31,439 nucleotides of DNA from a virus. This document shows, one piece after another, positions 14,681 through 22,928 of the stretch (positions are counted from its first letter, which is position 1; each line of letters starts with the position of its first letter). Below the pieces are notes generated by a model. The model was not told where the DNA came from, did no database searches, and saw only the letters and a program-made list of their open reading frames with translations. The translations under genes were made by a program, and so were the position numbers. The DNA lies in IMG/VR virus record IMGVR_UViG_3300021375_000106, positions 1 through 31,439 of that record; one strand, given 5' to 3'.

Positions 14681-15028
14681 ATGGGACTAGCAAAAGAGTT
14701 ACGCAAGAGAAGAGAAGTTAAGGCAAGAGAAGTTGTTGTGCCTGAGTGGGGTGACGATTCTGGAGCGTTCGTGTTGTATTGCAGACCAATAACCTGCAAC
14801 GATATGAACCAACTACAGAAGAAGCACCCTAACTTCTTAACCAACACAACAATTGCCGCTATGGTCGATCTGATTATTATGAAAGCAGAAGATCAAAGTG
14901 GTGATAGGTTGTTCACTGCGGCAGACGATAAGATTGAATTGATGGGCGAGCAGACAGATGTTATTTCTGAAATCGCTAATCAGATGTTTGCTGAGATCGA
15001 GTCAGAGGAAGATTTAGCAAAAAACTAA
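14681..15028 (+). CDS. Tail assembly chaperone, short (gpG-like) form
   Basis: The product is 115 residues, with AGGGGAG upstream of ATG 14681. It is an acidic, helical protein placed between the tube and tape measure genes, the position of lambda gpG. The coding frame ends in GCA AAA AAC TAA, so the slippery heptamer lies directly before the stop. Most ribosomes would make this short form; some should shift to make the gpGT-like fusion. Confidence 0.82.
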   Translation: MGLAKELRKRREVKAREVVVPEWGDDSGAFVLYCRPITCNDMNQLQKKHPNFLTNTTIAAMVDLIIMKAEDQSGDRLFTAADDKIELMGEQTDVISEIANQMFAEIESEEDLAKN

Positions 15029-15180
15029 AAACCGATCACTGGAGATTTAATCTTATATCTCTGGCTGATCGGCTTCACATGACTATAGACGAAGTAGAGC
15101 AAATCAGCGTTACTGAGTTCAATGAGTGGATGGCATATTTCCAAATACTAAAGGATAACGATGGCGAACCAAAATCTTAA
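14681..15180 (+). CDS. Tail assembly chaperone, -1 frameshift (gpGT-like) form
   Basis: Reading 14681-15025 and then re-reading base 15025 in the -1 frame gives a 166-residue protein ending at TAA 15178-15180. The shifted part (LKTDHWRFNLISLADRLHMT, then VEQISVTEFNEWMAYF) has the W, L and the E-x-x-E-W-x-A pattern typical of gpT-type extensions. It has no plausible independent start at its beginning. The extension recruits tail tube subunits to the tape measure in lambda. It overlaps the tape measure start by 20 bp. Confidence 0.85.
15019..15025 (+). promoter_or_regulatory. Programmed -1 frameshift site, A AAA AAC
   Basis: The heptamer A AAA AAC is in the zero frame (GCA AAA AAC) just before TAA 15026-15028, and fits the X XXY YYZ rule. 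The downstream -1 frame stays open for 51 codons to 15180. Inverted segments CCGATCA (15032-15038) and TGATCGG (15066-15072) can pair to form a stem downstream, a possible stimulator. Confidence 0.85.
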
Positions 15181-16885
15181 TATAACCATTCGCGCATTTG
15201 ATAAAACCAAAAAGGCTTTGTCATCTGCTAGTGCAGGTGTGCGAAAGGTAGGCGGTGCTGTTTTAAGTGCTAAGACAGCTATTGTTGGTCTAGTAGGTGC
15301 GGCGGGTTTTGGCGCACTTATAAAGTCAGGGTTAGCCGCAGGTGATTCATTAGCTAAGACAGCAGACAAGATTGGCGTTACCACTGAAGCCTTAGCAGGT
15401 ATGCGCCATGCCGCAGAACTCACTGGCGTATCTACAGAAACAATGGATATGGCTCTGCAAAGATTCACCCGTAGAGCAAGTGAAGCCGCGATTGGTACAG
15501 GTGAAGCTAAAGGCGCGCTAAAAGAACTTGGTATTAATGCTGAAGAGTTAGTTAAACTGCCTTTAGATGTGCAGATGGAACAAGTTGCAGATGCTATGGG
15601 CGGTTTGTCTACGCAGTCTGACCGCGTTCGTATCGCGATGAAGCTGTTTGACTCTGAGGGTGTTGCATTAGTTAACACTTTAGGCGGTGGCTCTGAGGCT
15701 CTAAGAGAGATGATTGCCGAGGCTGACCACTTAGGTCTGGCTTTAAGTAGAACCGACACAGCGCAAATAGAGGCGGCTAACGATGCCTTTACCAGAGCAA
15801 AAGGCGTAATCACAGGTTTAACCAATCAATTTACAGTTGCATTTGCCCCAGTTCTTGAAGCTATTGCTAATAACTTTAGGCAGGGCGCGCTAGATTCTGC
15901 TGAATTTGGCAACACTGGACAAAGAGTTGCTGATGCTATTGTTAAGGCGTTTGCTAGAGCGCAGGGGGCAATACATTCTCTTAGAATATTCGCCAAAAGA
16001 GTGCATCTTGCTTTTGTTGAGTTAGGCGCATACATACAGGGCAAGTTTGTTGATGCGTTGAATGCCATGATTAATGTTTACAACAAAGTAGCTAATTTGT
16101 TAGGAATGGATGAGATTAGCACATTTGCAAGCAATGCTACTGATGGCGTAGCAATGTTAAGAAAAGAATTGCAAGCTATGTCTGAGATTGACCCTGCCGC
16201 AAACATCTTAGAAGCCTATGAACAGATAAAGGTAAAATCAAGAGAAACTGCTGAAGCTGTAGCAGATAGCAAAGGCAATGAAGAGCAGGCAAATGTTAGC
16301 TATGTTGATAAACTTAAAAAGCTAGGCCAGGATGAGGTTGACTGGGCGGGAAAAACAGCAGACGAGAAAACCAAGTTTGTTGCAGGTCATTTGAGCGCAA
16401 GCATGGGCGAACTAGCAAAGCATAGTCGCAAAGCATTTGAACTACAAAAAGCCGCCAATATTGCTACTGCAATGATAAACACCTTTACAGGTGCTACTAA
16501 AATGCTGAGTGCTACCCCATATCCACCACTTAACGCAATTCTTGTAGGAACAACAATAGCCGCAGGTATGGCGCAAGTTGCCGCAATTAAGGCGCAATCT
16601 TTTGATGGTGGTGGCTTTACAGGTCGTGGCTCTAGGTCAGGCGGTGTAGACGGAAAAGGTGGGTTTAATGCAATCTTACACCCAAATGAAACTGTTATTG
16701 ATCACACAAAAGGCCAGGGACAAGGCGTAGTAATTAACCAAACAATCAATGTCACTACTGGTGTACAATCAACAGTAAGAGCAGAGATTGCAAACTTAAT
16801 GCCTCAGATCGCAGATGTAACTAAAAATGCGGTATTATCGGAAAGACGTAGAGGCGGTTCATATTCAGCAGGTTTAGTAGGTTAA
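15161..16885 (+). CDS. Tape measure protein
   Basis: The product is 574 residues. The N-terminal ITIRAFDKTKKALSSASAGV is the usual start of tape measure proteins, followed by an alanine/glycine-rich hydrophobic segment (about residues 30-60) and long helical stretches. A second hydrophobic region lies near residues 460-480 (NAILVGTTIAAGMAQVAAIK). The C terminus has the FDGGGFTGRGSRSGG and HPNETVIDHTKG signature found in many siphovirus tape measures. At roughly 0.15 nm per residue this predicts a tail of some 80-90 nm. No lytic domain was seen. Confidence 0.92.
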   Translation: MANQNLNITIRAFDKTKKALSSASAGVRKVGGAVLSAKTAIVGLVGAAGFGALIKSGLAAGDSLAKTADKIGVTTEALAGMRHAAELTGVSTETMDMALQRFTRRASEAAIGTGEAKGALKELGINAEELVKLPLDVQMEQVADAMGGLSTQSDRVRIAMKLFDSEGVALVNTLGGGSEALREMIAEADHLGLALSRTDTAQIEAANDAFTRAKGVITGLTNQFTVAFAPVLEAIANNFRQGALDSAEFGNTGQRVADAIVKAFARAQGAIHSLRIFAKRVHLAFVELGAYIQGKFVDALNAMINVYNKVANLLGMDEISTFASNATDGVAMLRKELQAMSEIDPAANILEAYEQIKVKSRETAEAVADSKGNEEQANVSYVDKLKKLGQDEVDWAGKTADEKTKFVAGHLSASMGELAKHSRKAFELQKAANIATAMINTFTGATKMLSATPYPPLNAILVGTTIAAGMAQVAAIKAQSFDGGGFTGRGSRSGGVDGKGGFNAILHPNETVIDHTKGQGQGVVINQTINVTTGVQSTVRAEIANLMPQIADVTKNAVLSERRRGGSYSAGLVG

Positions 16886-16888
16886 TAT

Positions 16889-17485
16889 ATGTCAATCCTT
16901 TACCCAGTAGCAATGCCAACAATAAACGGCAAAACTTTAATCCAAAGTGTTGATATGCGCTTGGTTCAAAGTGCCGGTATGACAGAATCAACAACTAATT
17001 TCAAACAGCTTATAGTAGACTACAACACTGCAAGGTGGGAAGCAGAAGTAACTATACGCCCGCTAGATCACAGTGAGGCAAAAGTTTTTCAAGCGTTTTT
17101 AGCATCTTTGCGAGGCATTGTTGGGACATTTACTTTTGGCGATCCTTTGATGAAGTACACAACAGCACCCACTGTAAAACTATATCAGTCTGAATCAGCA
17201 GGGGCTGACACCCTAAGAATACAGAATACAGGTGTTGTTGATTTTGATGCAGGAAGTCATTTTGAGCTAGGCGGAAACCTTTATGTTTTGTTGGAGAGTT
17301 TAGTAGCAGGAGCTGCTGCGGGTCGTGAGATAATGCCTACCCTAAAAGAGGCACAAGGAATCAACACTTTTCTAAGTATTGACGAACCTGTCGGAACTTG
17401 GAGAATGGCAACCAATGATCTAGGTTGGAGTATAGGCACAGCAGGAATGTACAGTTTTACTTTTTCATGTATTGAGGCTATGTAA
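16889..17485 (+). CDS. Minor / distal tail protein
   Basis: The product is 198 residues, beta-rich. NFKQLIVDYNTARWEAEVTI and the FLASLRGIVGTFTFGDP segment match a conserved minor tail protein often directly downstream of short tape measures. A C-terminal MYSFTFSCIEAM strand closes the domain. It overlaps the next gene by one base. Likely a distal-tail ring component; the exact family is not certain. Confidence 0.7.
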   Translation: MSILYPVAMPTINGKTLIQSVDMRLVQSAGMTESTTNFKQLIVDYNTARWEAEVTIRPLDHSEAKVFQAFLASLRGIVGTFTFGDPLMKYTTAPTVKLYQSESAGADTLRIQNTGVVDFDAGSHFELGGNLYVLLESLVAGAAAGREIMPTLKEAQGINTFLSIDEPVGTWRMATNDLGWSIGTAGMYSFTFSCIEAM

Positions 17486-18039
17486 TGGCTAGAGGCATTA
17501 GTTATGCATTTGAACTCGCGTTAGGTAGTGGGGCTTATAGATACGCAATCGGGCTAGATATTGAGTTTGATAATGGTACTTTAAGATTAACTAACCACAT
17601 GAAGGATATTGGTTATGATGGCAATACATTTAATTCAGTTGGTACAATTCTTTCAGTCAGTTCAGTTAATGAAAACACTGATTTAGGCATATCAGGGCTA
17701 ACAGCCAGTCTGTCAGGATTAGATAGCGTGATTGTTTCACGTATGCAAGGTACAGAAATACAAGGTGCGCCAGTAAATGCAAGATTATTTATTCTAAGTC
17801 AGCAGAGTAATGTTATACACTCTCACCTGTATTTTAAAGGCGTGATTGATAATATGACTTACACTCAGGGTAAGGATTCTGTAACTATAACACTTAACTG
17901 CGAAAACTTTTTGGTACGCTTTGGTGATCGGGTTAATAGAAGATACACAGCCGCAGATCAAAAAATTCAGTATCCTAACGACAAAGGATTAGAATTTGTC
18001 GAGGATATTGCAGAAAAAGTAGTAATATGGGGAAGATAA
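17485..18039 (+). CDS. Tail hub protein (DUF2163-like)
   Basis: The product is 184 residues. The N-terminal part (ISYAFELALGSGAYRYAIGL) is beta-rich and the C terminus contains RRYTAADQKIQYPNDKGLEF followed by VEDIAEKVVIWG, the conserved end of the DUF2163-type hub family. These proteins form the trimeric hub at the tail tip in phage and gene transfer agent tails. It overlaps the following gene by one base. Confidence 0.72.
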   Translation: MARGISYAFELALGSGAYRYAIGLDIEFDNGTLRLTNHMKDIGYDGNTFNSVGTILSVSSVNENTDLGISGLTASLSGLDSVIVSRMQGTEIQGAPVNARLFILSQQSNVIHSHLYFKGVIDNMTYTQGKDSVTITLNCENFLVRFGDRVNRRYTAADQKIQYPNDKGLEFVEDIAEKVVIWGR

Positions 18040-18491
18040 TGAATTATCAAATAGAATCTATCAAAGATTTAAAAAATGAAATACAGCCTTTAATTGAAAA
18101 ACATTGGAAAGAAATAGCACTTAATCAAGACAAAATAAAATTGAATCCTGATTGGAATACCTATTTTAAAATTGCAGATTTAGGTATGCTTAAGTGCTAT
18201 ACAGCGCGTGAAGACAACAACCTTGTTGGTTATTTTTGTGTTATTGTTAACAATCACCTGCATTACGCAAACACTAGCATGGCTATGTGTGATGTGCTAT
18301 ATATCGAACCTGATCGCAGAAGAGGCAGAGCAGGGGCAGATTTAATTAAGTTTGCAGAGCGCGACCTTACAGCAAGCGGTACTTCTGTTTTGTACATGAA
18401 CACAAAAGACCATGCACCCTTTGATAATCTTTTAATCAAGCTAGGCTTTAGCTTAGCAGAAAGAACTTACAGCAAATATATAGGCGAATAA
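18039..18491 (+). CDS. GNAT-type acetyltransferase-like protein in the tail module
   Basis: The product is 150 residues. ATG 18039 is preferred, with GGGGA at 18029-18033 and a TAATG overlap; ATG 18027 is an in-frame alternative. It has the GNAT layout: a LVGYFCVIVNNHLHY strand pair, CDVLYIEPDRRRGRAGADLI (the acetyl-CoA pyrophosphate loop, R/Q-x-x-G-x-A) and the late KLGFSLAERTYSKYIG strand. The acceptor is unknown. It occupies the place where many related tail modules encode a peptidase, so modification of a tail protein or a host surface or cytosolic target is possible. Confidence 0.75.
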   Translation: MNYQIESIKDLKNEIQPLIEKHWKEIALNQDKIKLNPDWNTYFKIADLGMLKCYTAREDNNLVGYFCVIVNNHLHYANTSMAMCDVLYIEPDRRRGRAGADLIKFAERDLTASGTSVLYMNTKDHAPFDNLLIKLGFSLAERTYSKYIGE

Positions 18492-20810
18492 ATGGGCGTA
18501 GTTGCAGGGTTAGGCACATTTTTATTTACTAGCGCATCAGCTGCGACTGCTGTTGCTGTTGGTTATGCTGTTAGTGCAGGAATTGATCTGCTTGAAGATG
18601 CACTGATTCCAGACATCCCGCAAGCATCAAGCGACACTATGTCAGGCAGAAACGTAACAACCAAAAACTCTACAGCTACCCGCGATGTTGTTTACGGAGA
18701 GGTTAGGAAAGGCGGTGTAATTGTATATCAAGAGGCAGTAGGTGCGAGCAATGAAATTTTGCACGAGGTTATTTGTTTCGCACATGGAGTTTCTGACCAT
18801 ATTGAAAAGGTGTGGTTTAATGACAAATTGGCTTGGTTCTATGATTCTGATTTTGTTCCGCAGTATATGCAGAATGGCTTGACTGTTCAAACAAGGCTTG
18901 GAGATAATACATATTATACACCATTAGCAGGCTCAACAGATTGGACTACTAGTCATTTACTAAATGGCATAACTTACTTGACTTTGAGTTACGGACTCAG
19001 TGAAAGTGTCCACTACTATCCAGAGGGCGTGCCAAAAGTTACTGTCACAATGCGCGGGCGCAAGGTCTACGACCCAAGAGAATCATCACACAGTCCTACA
19101 AGCCCATCAACTTGGGAATATTCCTCTAATCCAGTTTTATGTTTATATGATTATTTAACTGATACTGAATATGGCGCAGGTTTAGATAGGACTCTATTTG
19201 ATGAGTCAGAAATAGAAACAGATGCAGACTATTGTGATGGTATATACAATGGAAATACTGCTAGTTCTCCCTATTACGAGTGTCATGGTGTAGTCAAAAC
19301 TGACGTAGCTATACGGGAAAACATTAAGAATTTACTCTCATGTATGCACGGCAAGCTCTTATTTGTTAATGGTAAATTTAAAATAGTACCACTAAAGCCT
19401 ATATCTACCCACCCAACAACACTTACAGAAGATATGATTGTTGGCGATTTTACTATGTCGCACACGATACCAAGACAAAATCAGTACAATATTGTCAAAG
19501 GTGAGTTCATAAATAAAGAAAGCCGCTACACAAAAACAGAATACCCGCAACAGACTGTTTCTGAATATGTGACTGCTGATAAGCAAGAGTTAATTAAACA
19601 ATTTAATTTGCCTTTTACAACTGACTGGGTTCGAGCGCAACAACTTGCAAATGCAGAATTAAGAAAGTCGAGAAGACAAAAACATCTTAAAGTGAAAGTT
19701 AACGCTCTTGGCTTTGACTATGCGGTCAACGATGTAATTGAAATATCTAATGATTCTTTGGGTATAACGTCAGCATTGTTTCAAATAACTAGCATAAGGA
19801 TTAATGCTGAATTAAGCGGTATAACTTTTGATATTGAGGCGCATGAATATGATTCACTGCTTTACTTACCATACACGGGCACTGTAAATTTTGTCGAAAA
19901 GTTGCGTAGCCTGCCTGATGATCGTGCAATCTCTGCAGTAACAAACCTAAAATATTCTTGGAGACATAACATCAATCAGCAAGGTGAAGCCGTTGTTGGT
20001 GCTAGGGTTTTTTGGACACCCCCTGTTGGCGTTAACGTGGATTATTACGAAGTAAGTGCGCGGGATACAACTGACAATTATTACATAAGTGAAAAATACA
20101 CAACCACTAACGACTATTTTGAGATTCCATATTTAACAGAAGAAGGATCAAGCGCGTATATCAGAGTGATTGCTGTCAATAAATATGGTCGTAAAGCAGT
20201 GAAAACTATACTCACAGTAGATGTTATACCGGTTAGAATAACAAAAGCGATTGGTAGTCAATATGTTGTAGGCAACCCAAACGTAGCTCCCACAAGTCAG
20301 CAATGGAAAGATCATTTTGGCAGAGAGCCAGTGGCGGGAGATATGTTAACAGTAGCAAGTAAGGTTAATAACGCAATTACTGACAGTAAGACGTATGTAT
20401 TTGTAGAAGAAGATGAGATTATTATTAGCGATGGCGCAAGTGCTGATAACAGAATCCCAAGCAAAGGTGATTCAATAAGTGCAACGCGCAGTATACTGTT
20501 AAGCATAGATGATGCTACAAATGTAACCTGGACACATAGCCTTTTATCTTATGAGTCTAATGATAGCTCAACATCTATGCACACGTTGCAAGTCACACCT
20601 TATACCTTATATGGATCGGCTAGAGCCTTAAAAATACAAGCGGCTTTACCCTCTACTTTATATAATAGCCGAACAACAACAGAAAGCATTCTATCTAATA
20701 AAGCGGTTTTGAGAGTAAATGCCGCATATACATCAACAAGGACAGGCACGAGTTATAATGTCAGCAGGGACATAGATGTTTTGATTAATGTTTTGGATAT
20801 GCAGAGTTAG
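18492..20810 (+). CDS. J-like tail tip / host specificity protein
   Basis: The product is 772 residues. An N-terminal hydrophobic segment (GLGTFLFTSASAATAVAVGY) is followed by ARDVVYGEVRKGGVIVY-like beta structure (here TATRDVVYGEVRKGGVIVYQ), CFAHGVSDHIEKVWFNDKLA, and a central CLYDYLTDTEYGAGL motif, all characteristic of lambda gpJ-like central tail fibre proteins. Residues of about 478-577 look like a fibronectin III-type domain. The C-terminal 200 residues are beta-rich and probably strain-specific. It should close the tail tip and contribute to receptor contact. Confidence 0.85.
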   Translation: MGVVAGLGTFLFTSASAATAVAVGYAVSAGIDLLEDALIPDIPQASSDTMSGRNVTTKNSTATRDVVYGEVRKGGVIVYQEAVGASNEILHEVICFAHGVSDHIEKVWFNDKLAWFYDSDFVPQYMQNGLTVQTRLGDNTYYTPLAGSTDWTTSHLLNGITYLTLSYGLSESVHYYPEGVPKVTVTMRGRKVYDPRESSHSPTSPSTWEYSSNPVLCLYDYLTDTEYGAGLDRTLFDESEIETDADYCDGIYNGNTASSPYYECHGVVKTDVAIRENIKNLLSCMHGKLLFVNGKFKIVPLKPISTHPTTLTEDMIVGDFTMSHTIPRQNQYNIVKGEFINKESRYTKTEYPQQTVSEYVTADKQELIKQFNLPFTTDWVRAQQLANAELRKSRRQKHLKVKVNALGFDYAVNDVIEISNDSLGITSALFQITSIRINAELSGITFDIEAHEYDSLLYLPYTGTVNFVEKLRSLPDDRAISAVTNLKYSWRHNINQQGEAVVGARVFWTPPVGVNVDYYEVSARDTTDNYYISEKYTTTNDYFEIPYLTEEGSSAYIRVIAVNKYGRKAVKTILTVDVIPVRITKAIGSQYVVGNPNVAPTSQQWKDHFGREPVAGDMLTVASKVNNAITDSKTYVFVEEDEIIISDGASADNRIPSKGDSISATRSILLSIDDATNVTWTHSLLSYESNDSSTSMHTLQVTPYTLYGSARALKIQAALPSTLYNSRTTTESILSNKAVLRVNAAYTSTRTGTSYNVSRDIDVLINVLDMQS

Positions 20811-20813
20811 ATT

Positions 20814-22034
20814 ATGGGTTTTGAATTAGCAGACAAATTTATATCAGGCAACGTGATAGTTGATGGCTCTATAGAGGCAGATCAGGTTAAGACTGACACC
20901 TTAACAGCTAACAAGTTTAAGGGTGCTACCCAAGAGCAATACTTCTACAAGATGGATGACAAGAGTCTTGCGGCATTCGCTTATGTTGACCTGCTTGAAT
21001 TTGATATGCCTGAAACTGAATTGAGTCTAGTAAAAGCTAGGACAATTAAGGCAGATTGGGATTTTTCTGTTTCTACAGGTTCATCATCAGTAATAAGAGG
21101 AACTGTTTATTTATATTTACAGGTCAAAGTTCCAACAGACACACCCCCGTGGAGATTTGTTGGCACTGCATACTGGGCAGGAACTCCGCAAACTGGTTGG
21201 GAGACTGTTTATTTACAAGGTAATTATTTAAATTATTTCGGTGTTGGTCAGGTAGGCGGGCTAAGTAGTTACAGAGAATATCAAAATCTTACATTAAAAA
21301 ACTTTCATCCATTAACTGAACTTGTAACAAATGGAATTTTTAGCGGGATAACTGGATGGACAGCAGTAGGCGGGACTCTTTCAAGTTTTATGGGAAGTTC
21401 TGCGGGAATCACACAAGACAGCAACCCAGACGAAGCCTATTTTTATCAGGAAGTTTCAGTTGATGCAGGTCACACCTACCAACTAAAAGCGCAGATGTAT
21501 GCCAACAGCACTGCAAATGGCAAAGTGCATCTTTCTACTAGTAGTGATATTGCAGATTCTTTTTTTGTAATTGACTTTTCATCTAGCGCATCAGATTTGA
21601 AAACAGCTTTAGTCGATATTGATGTGGATACTGTCTATATAATTGGGCAAGCTAACACCTCGACTAGTGGGCAGTACAGTGTATTTGATAATTTTTCACT
21701 AAAGAAGACAGAGACTAGAACTTATTTAGATATATCAACATCAGGCGGTGCTGTTGTACCTGTAGGCTCAGGCGGCTACGCTTCAATATATCACCATCCA
21801 TTTGGAAACGCGGCGGCAGGAACTTGGAAGACAGTAGCAGAAAAGGTGCGAAGCCTCACTGTTCCACCTTACGCAGGTTACTTTAGCATGAGCGCAGAGG
21901 CTAATTTAGGTATTGAAACAATACCACATGAATGCAGAATACAGGCGCGCCATTTTCTTTCAGGTGATACAATAAACACAACGCAAGGGATAGTTAAAAC
22001 AAAGTCGAGAATGACAGGACAGCAGAACGCATGA
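20814..22034 (+). CDS. Tail fibre protein with carbohydrate-binding-like domain
   Basis: The product is 406 residues. The start (ADKFISGNVIVDGSIEADQV, then TDTLTANKFKG) is the connector typically following J-like proteins. Residues of about 170-298 begin LVTNGIFSGITGWTAVGG and end near SVFDNFSLKK, the layout of a CBM4/9-type beta-sandwich that binds sugars. The rest is beta-rich. It probably binds host surface glycans. It overlaps the next gene by 4 bp. Confidence 0.72.
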   Translation: MGFELADKFISGNVIVDGSIEADQVKTDTLTANKFKGATQEQYFYKMDDKSLAAFAYVDLLEFDMPETELSLVKARTIKADWDFSVSTGSSSVIRGTVYLYLQVKVPTDTPPWRFVGTAYWAGTPQTGWETVYLQGNYLNYFGVGQVGGLSSYREYQNLTLKNFHPLTELVTNGIFSGITGWTAVGGTLSSFMGSSAGITQDSNPDEAYFYQEVSVDAGHTYQLKAQMYANSTANGKVHLSTSSDIADSFFVIDFSSSASDLKTALVDIDVDTVYIIGQANTSTSGQYSVFDNFSLKKTETRTYLDISTSGGAVVPVGSGGYASIYHHPFGNAAAGTWKTVAEKVRSLTVPPYAGYFSMSAEANLGIETIPHECRIQARHFLSGDTINTTQGIVKTKSRMTGQQNA

Positions 22035-22273
22035 TAGTCGTAGGGTACGAAAAAAAGCTAACCGAGCATCCGTTTTCTGAATTTGTAGAGGTCAGTAGGC
22101 ACGATGACGATGGCGAATGGGCGTTAGCTATGCGAGAACTTAGACTATCCAAAGTAGGTGCTGATGATGTATATTTGTTTTTTTATGGTATATCTACAAG
22201 CGATACAGAATTTAAAGTTAATTTAGTAATAGATGCAGATGAGCCTTTATTACCTGACAGTCCAGAGGGATAA
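22031..22273 (+). CDS. Hypothetical small tail-region protein
   Basis: The product is 80 residues, beginning in an ATGA overlap with the fibre gene. It is soluble and acidic, with alternating hydrophobic residues suggestive of beta strands (DDVYLFFYGISTSDTEFKVN) and no recognised family. It lies one base before the next gene start, so it is likely co-translated and may be a fibre attachment or chaperone protein. Confidence 0.65.
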   Translation: MIVVGYEKKLTEHPFSEFVEVSRHDDDGEWALAMRELRLSKVGADDVYLFFYGISTSDTEFKVNLVIDADEPLLPDSPEG

Positions 22274-22274
22274 C

Positions 22275-22928
22275 ATGAGCGCGGCAAAATACGACTTAAC
22301 AATAGATCAAGGCTCTGATTTTAAAATCACCTTGAACGTCAAAGAAGATGGCGTTAACAAAGACCTAACAGGTTGGAGTGCGCGTGGTCAATTGCGCGAA
22401 ACTCTTGAGGCTGGTGTTGCGGAAGATTTTAATTTTGGCTCTTCTCCTTACGATGCAACTGGCAACATTGTTGCAACAATCAGTAATGAAGATGCAGGGA
22501 ATTTAACCGCAGGGCAGTATTTCTACGACATAGAGATATTTACGCAGAAGTCTAATGTGGTTGGCTACTATGATACTGGTGGTCAATTCAACGAATACAC
22601 AGCCCAAGAATTAGCAGATGTAACGAGGTTTGCTCAAAAAGTTGGGGTTTCATCAGACACCATACCGACTGACCGACAATTTCTCTTAGATGTTAATGGT
22701 GATGGTCAAGTATCCTCAGTAGATAGCTATGCTTTTCTATTGCAATCAGCAACTAGAGATCAGGCTTTTCAAGATGCTTACAATACTGCTTATGCATCTA
22801 ACGAAACAAGTTATGGAACTTCTATTGTAGATACCTTAAAAACTGGCGATGTAGCCGCACAAGGCACTGAATCTTCAACCAGAATCTTACAGGGTAAGGT
22901 TAATGTAACACGACAGGTAACTAGATAA
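22275..22928 (+). CDS. BppU-like fibre/baseplate protein with a dockerin-like insert
   Basis: The product is 217 residues from ATG 22275, with AGAGGGA upstream. Residues 1-90 (YDLTIDQGSDFKITLNVKED, then NLTAGQYFYDIEIFT) and 199-217 (SSTRILQGKVNVTRQVTR) are the two ends of a small beta domain common in phage fibre modules. They are separated by about 105 extra residues. Within these, DVNGDGQVSSVD at 139-150 is a near-perfect dockerin/EF-hand calcium loop followed by a helix (SYAFLLQSAT). The insert may bind calcium and mediate protein contact. A single loop is present, not the usual dockerin pair. Confidence 0.75.
   Translation: MSAAKYDLTIDQGSDFKITLNVKEDGVNKDLTGWSARGQLRETLEAGVAEDFNFGSSPYDATGNIVATISNEDAGNLTAGQYFYDIEIFTQKSNVVGYYDTGGQFNEYTAQELADVTRFAQKVGVSSDTIPTDRQFLLDVNGDGQVSSVDSYAFLLQSATRDQAFQDAYNTAYASNETSYGTSIVDTLKTGDVAAQGTESSTRILQGKVNVTRQVTR

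Noticed and set aside
15148-15825. Long open frame on the minus strand opposite the tape measure gene (225 codons)
   Set aside because: It lies wholly antisense to a well-supported tape measure gene, has a composition typical of frames opposite alanine-rich coding DNA, and shows no family features.
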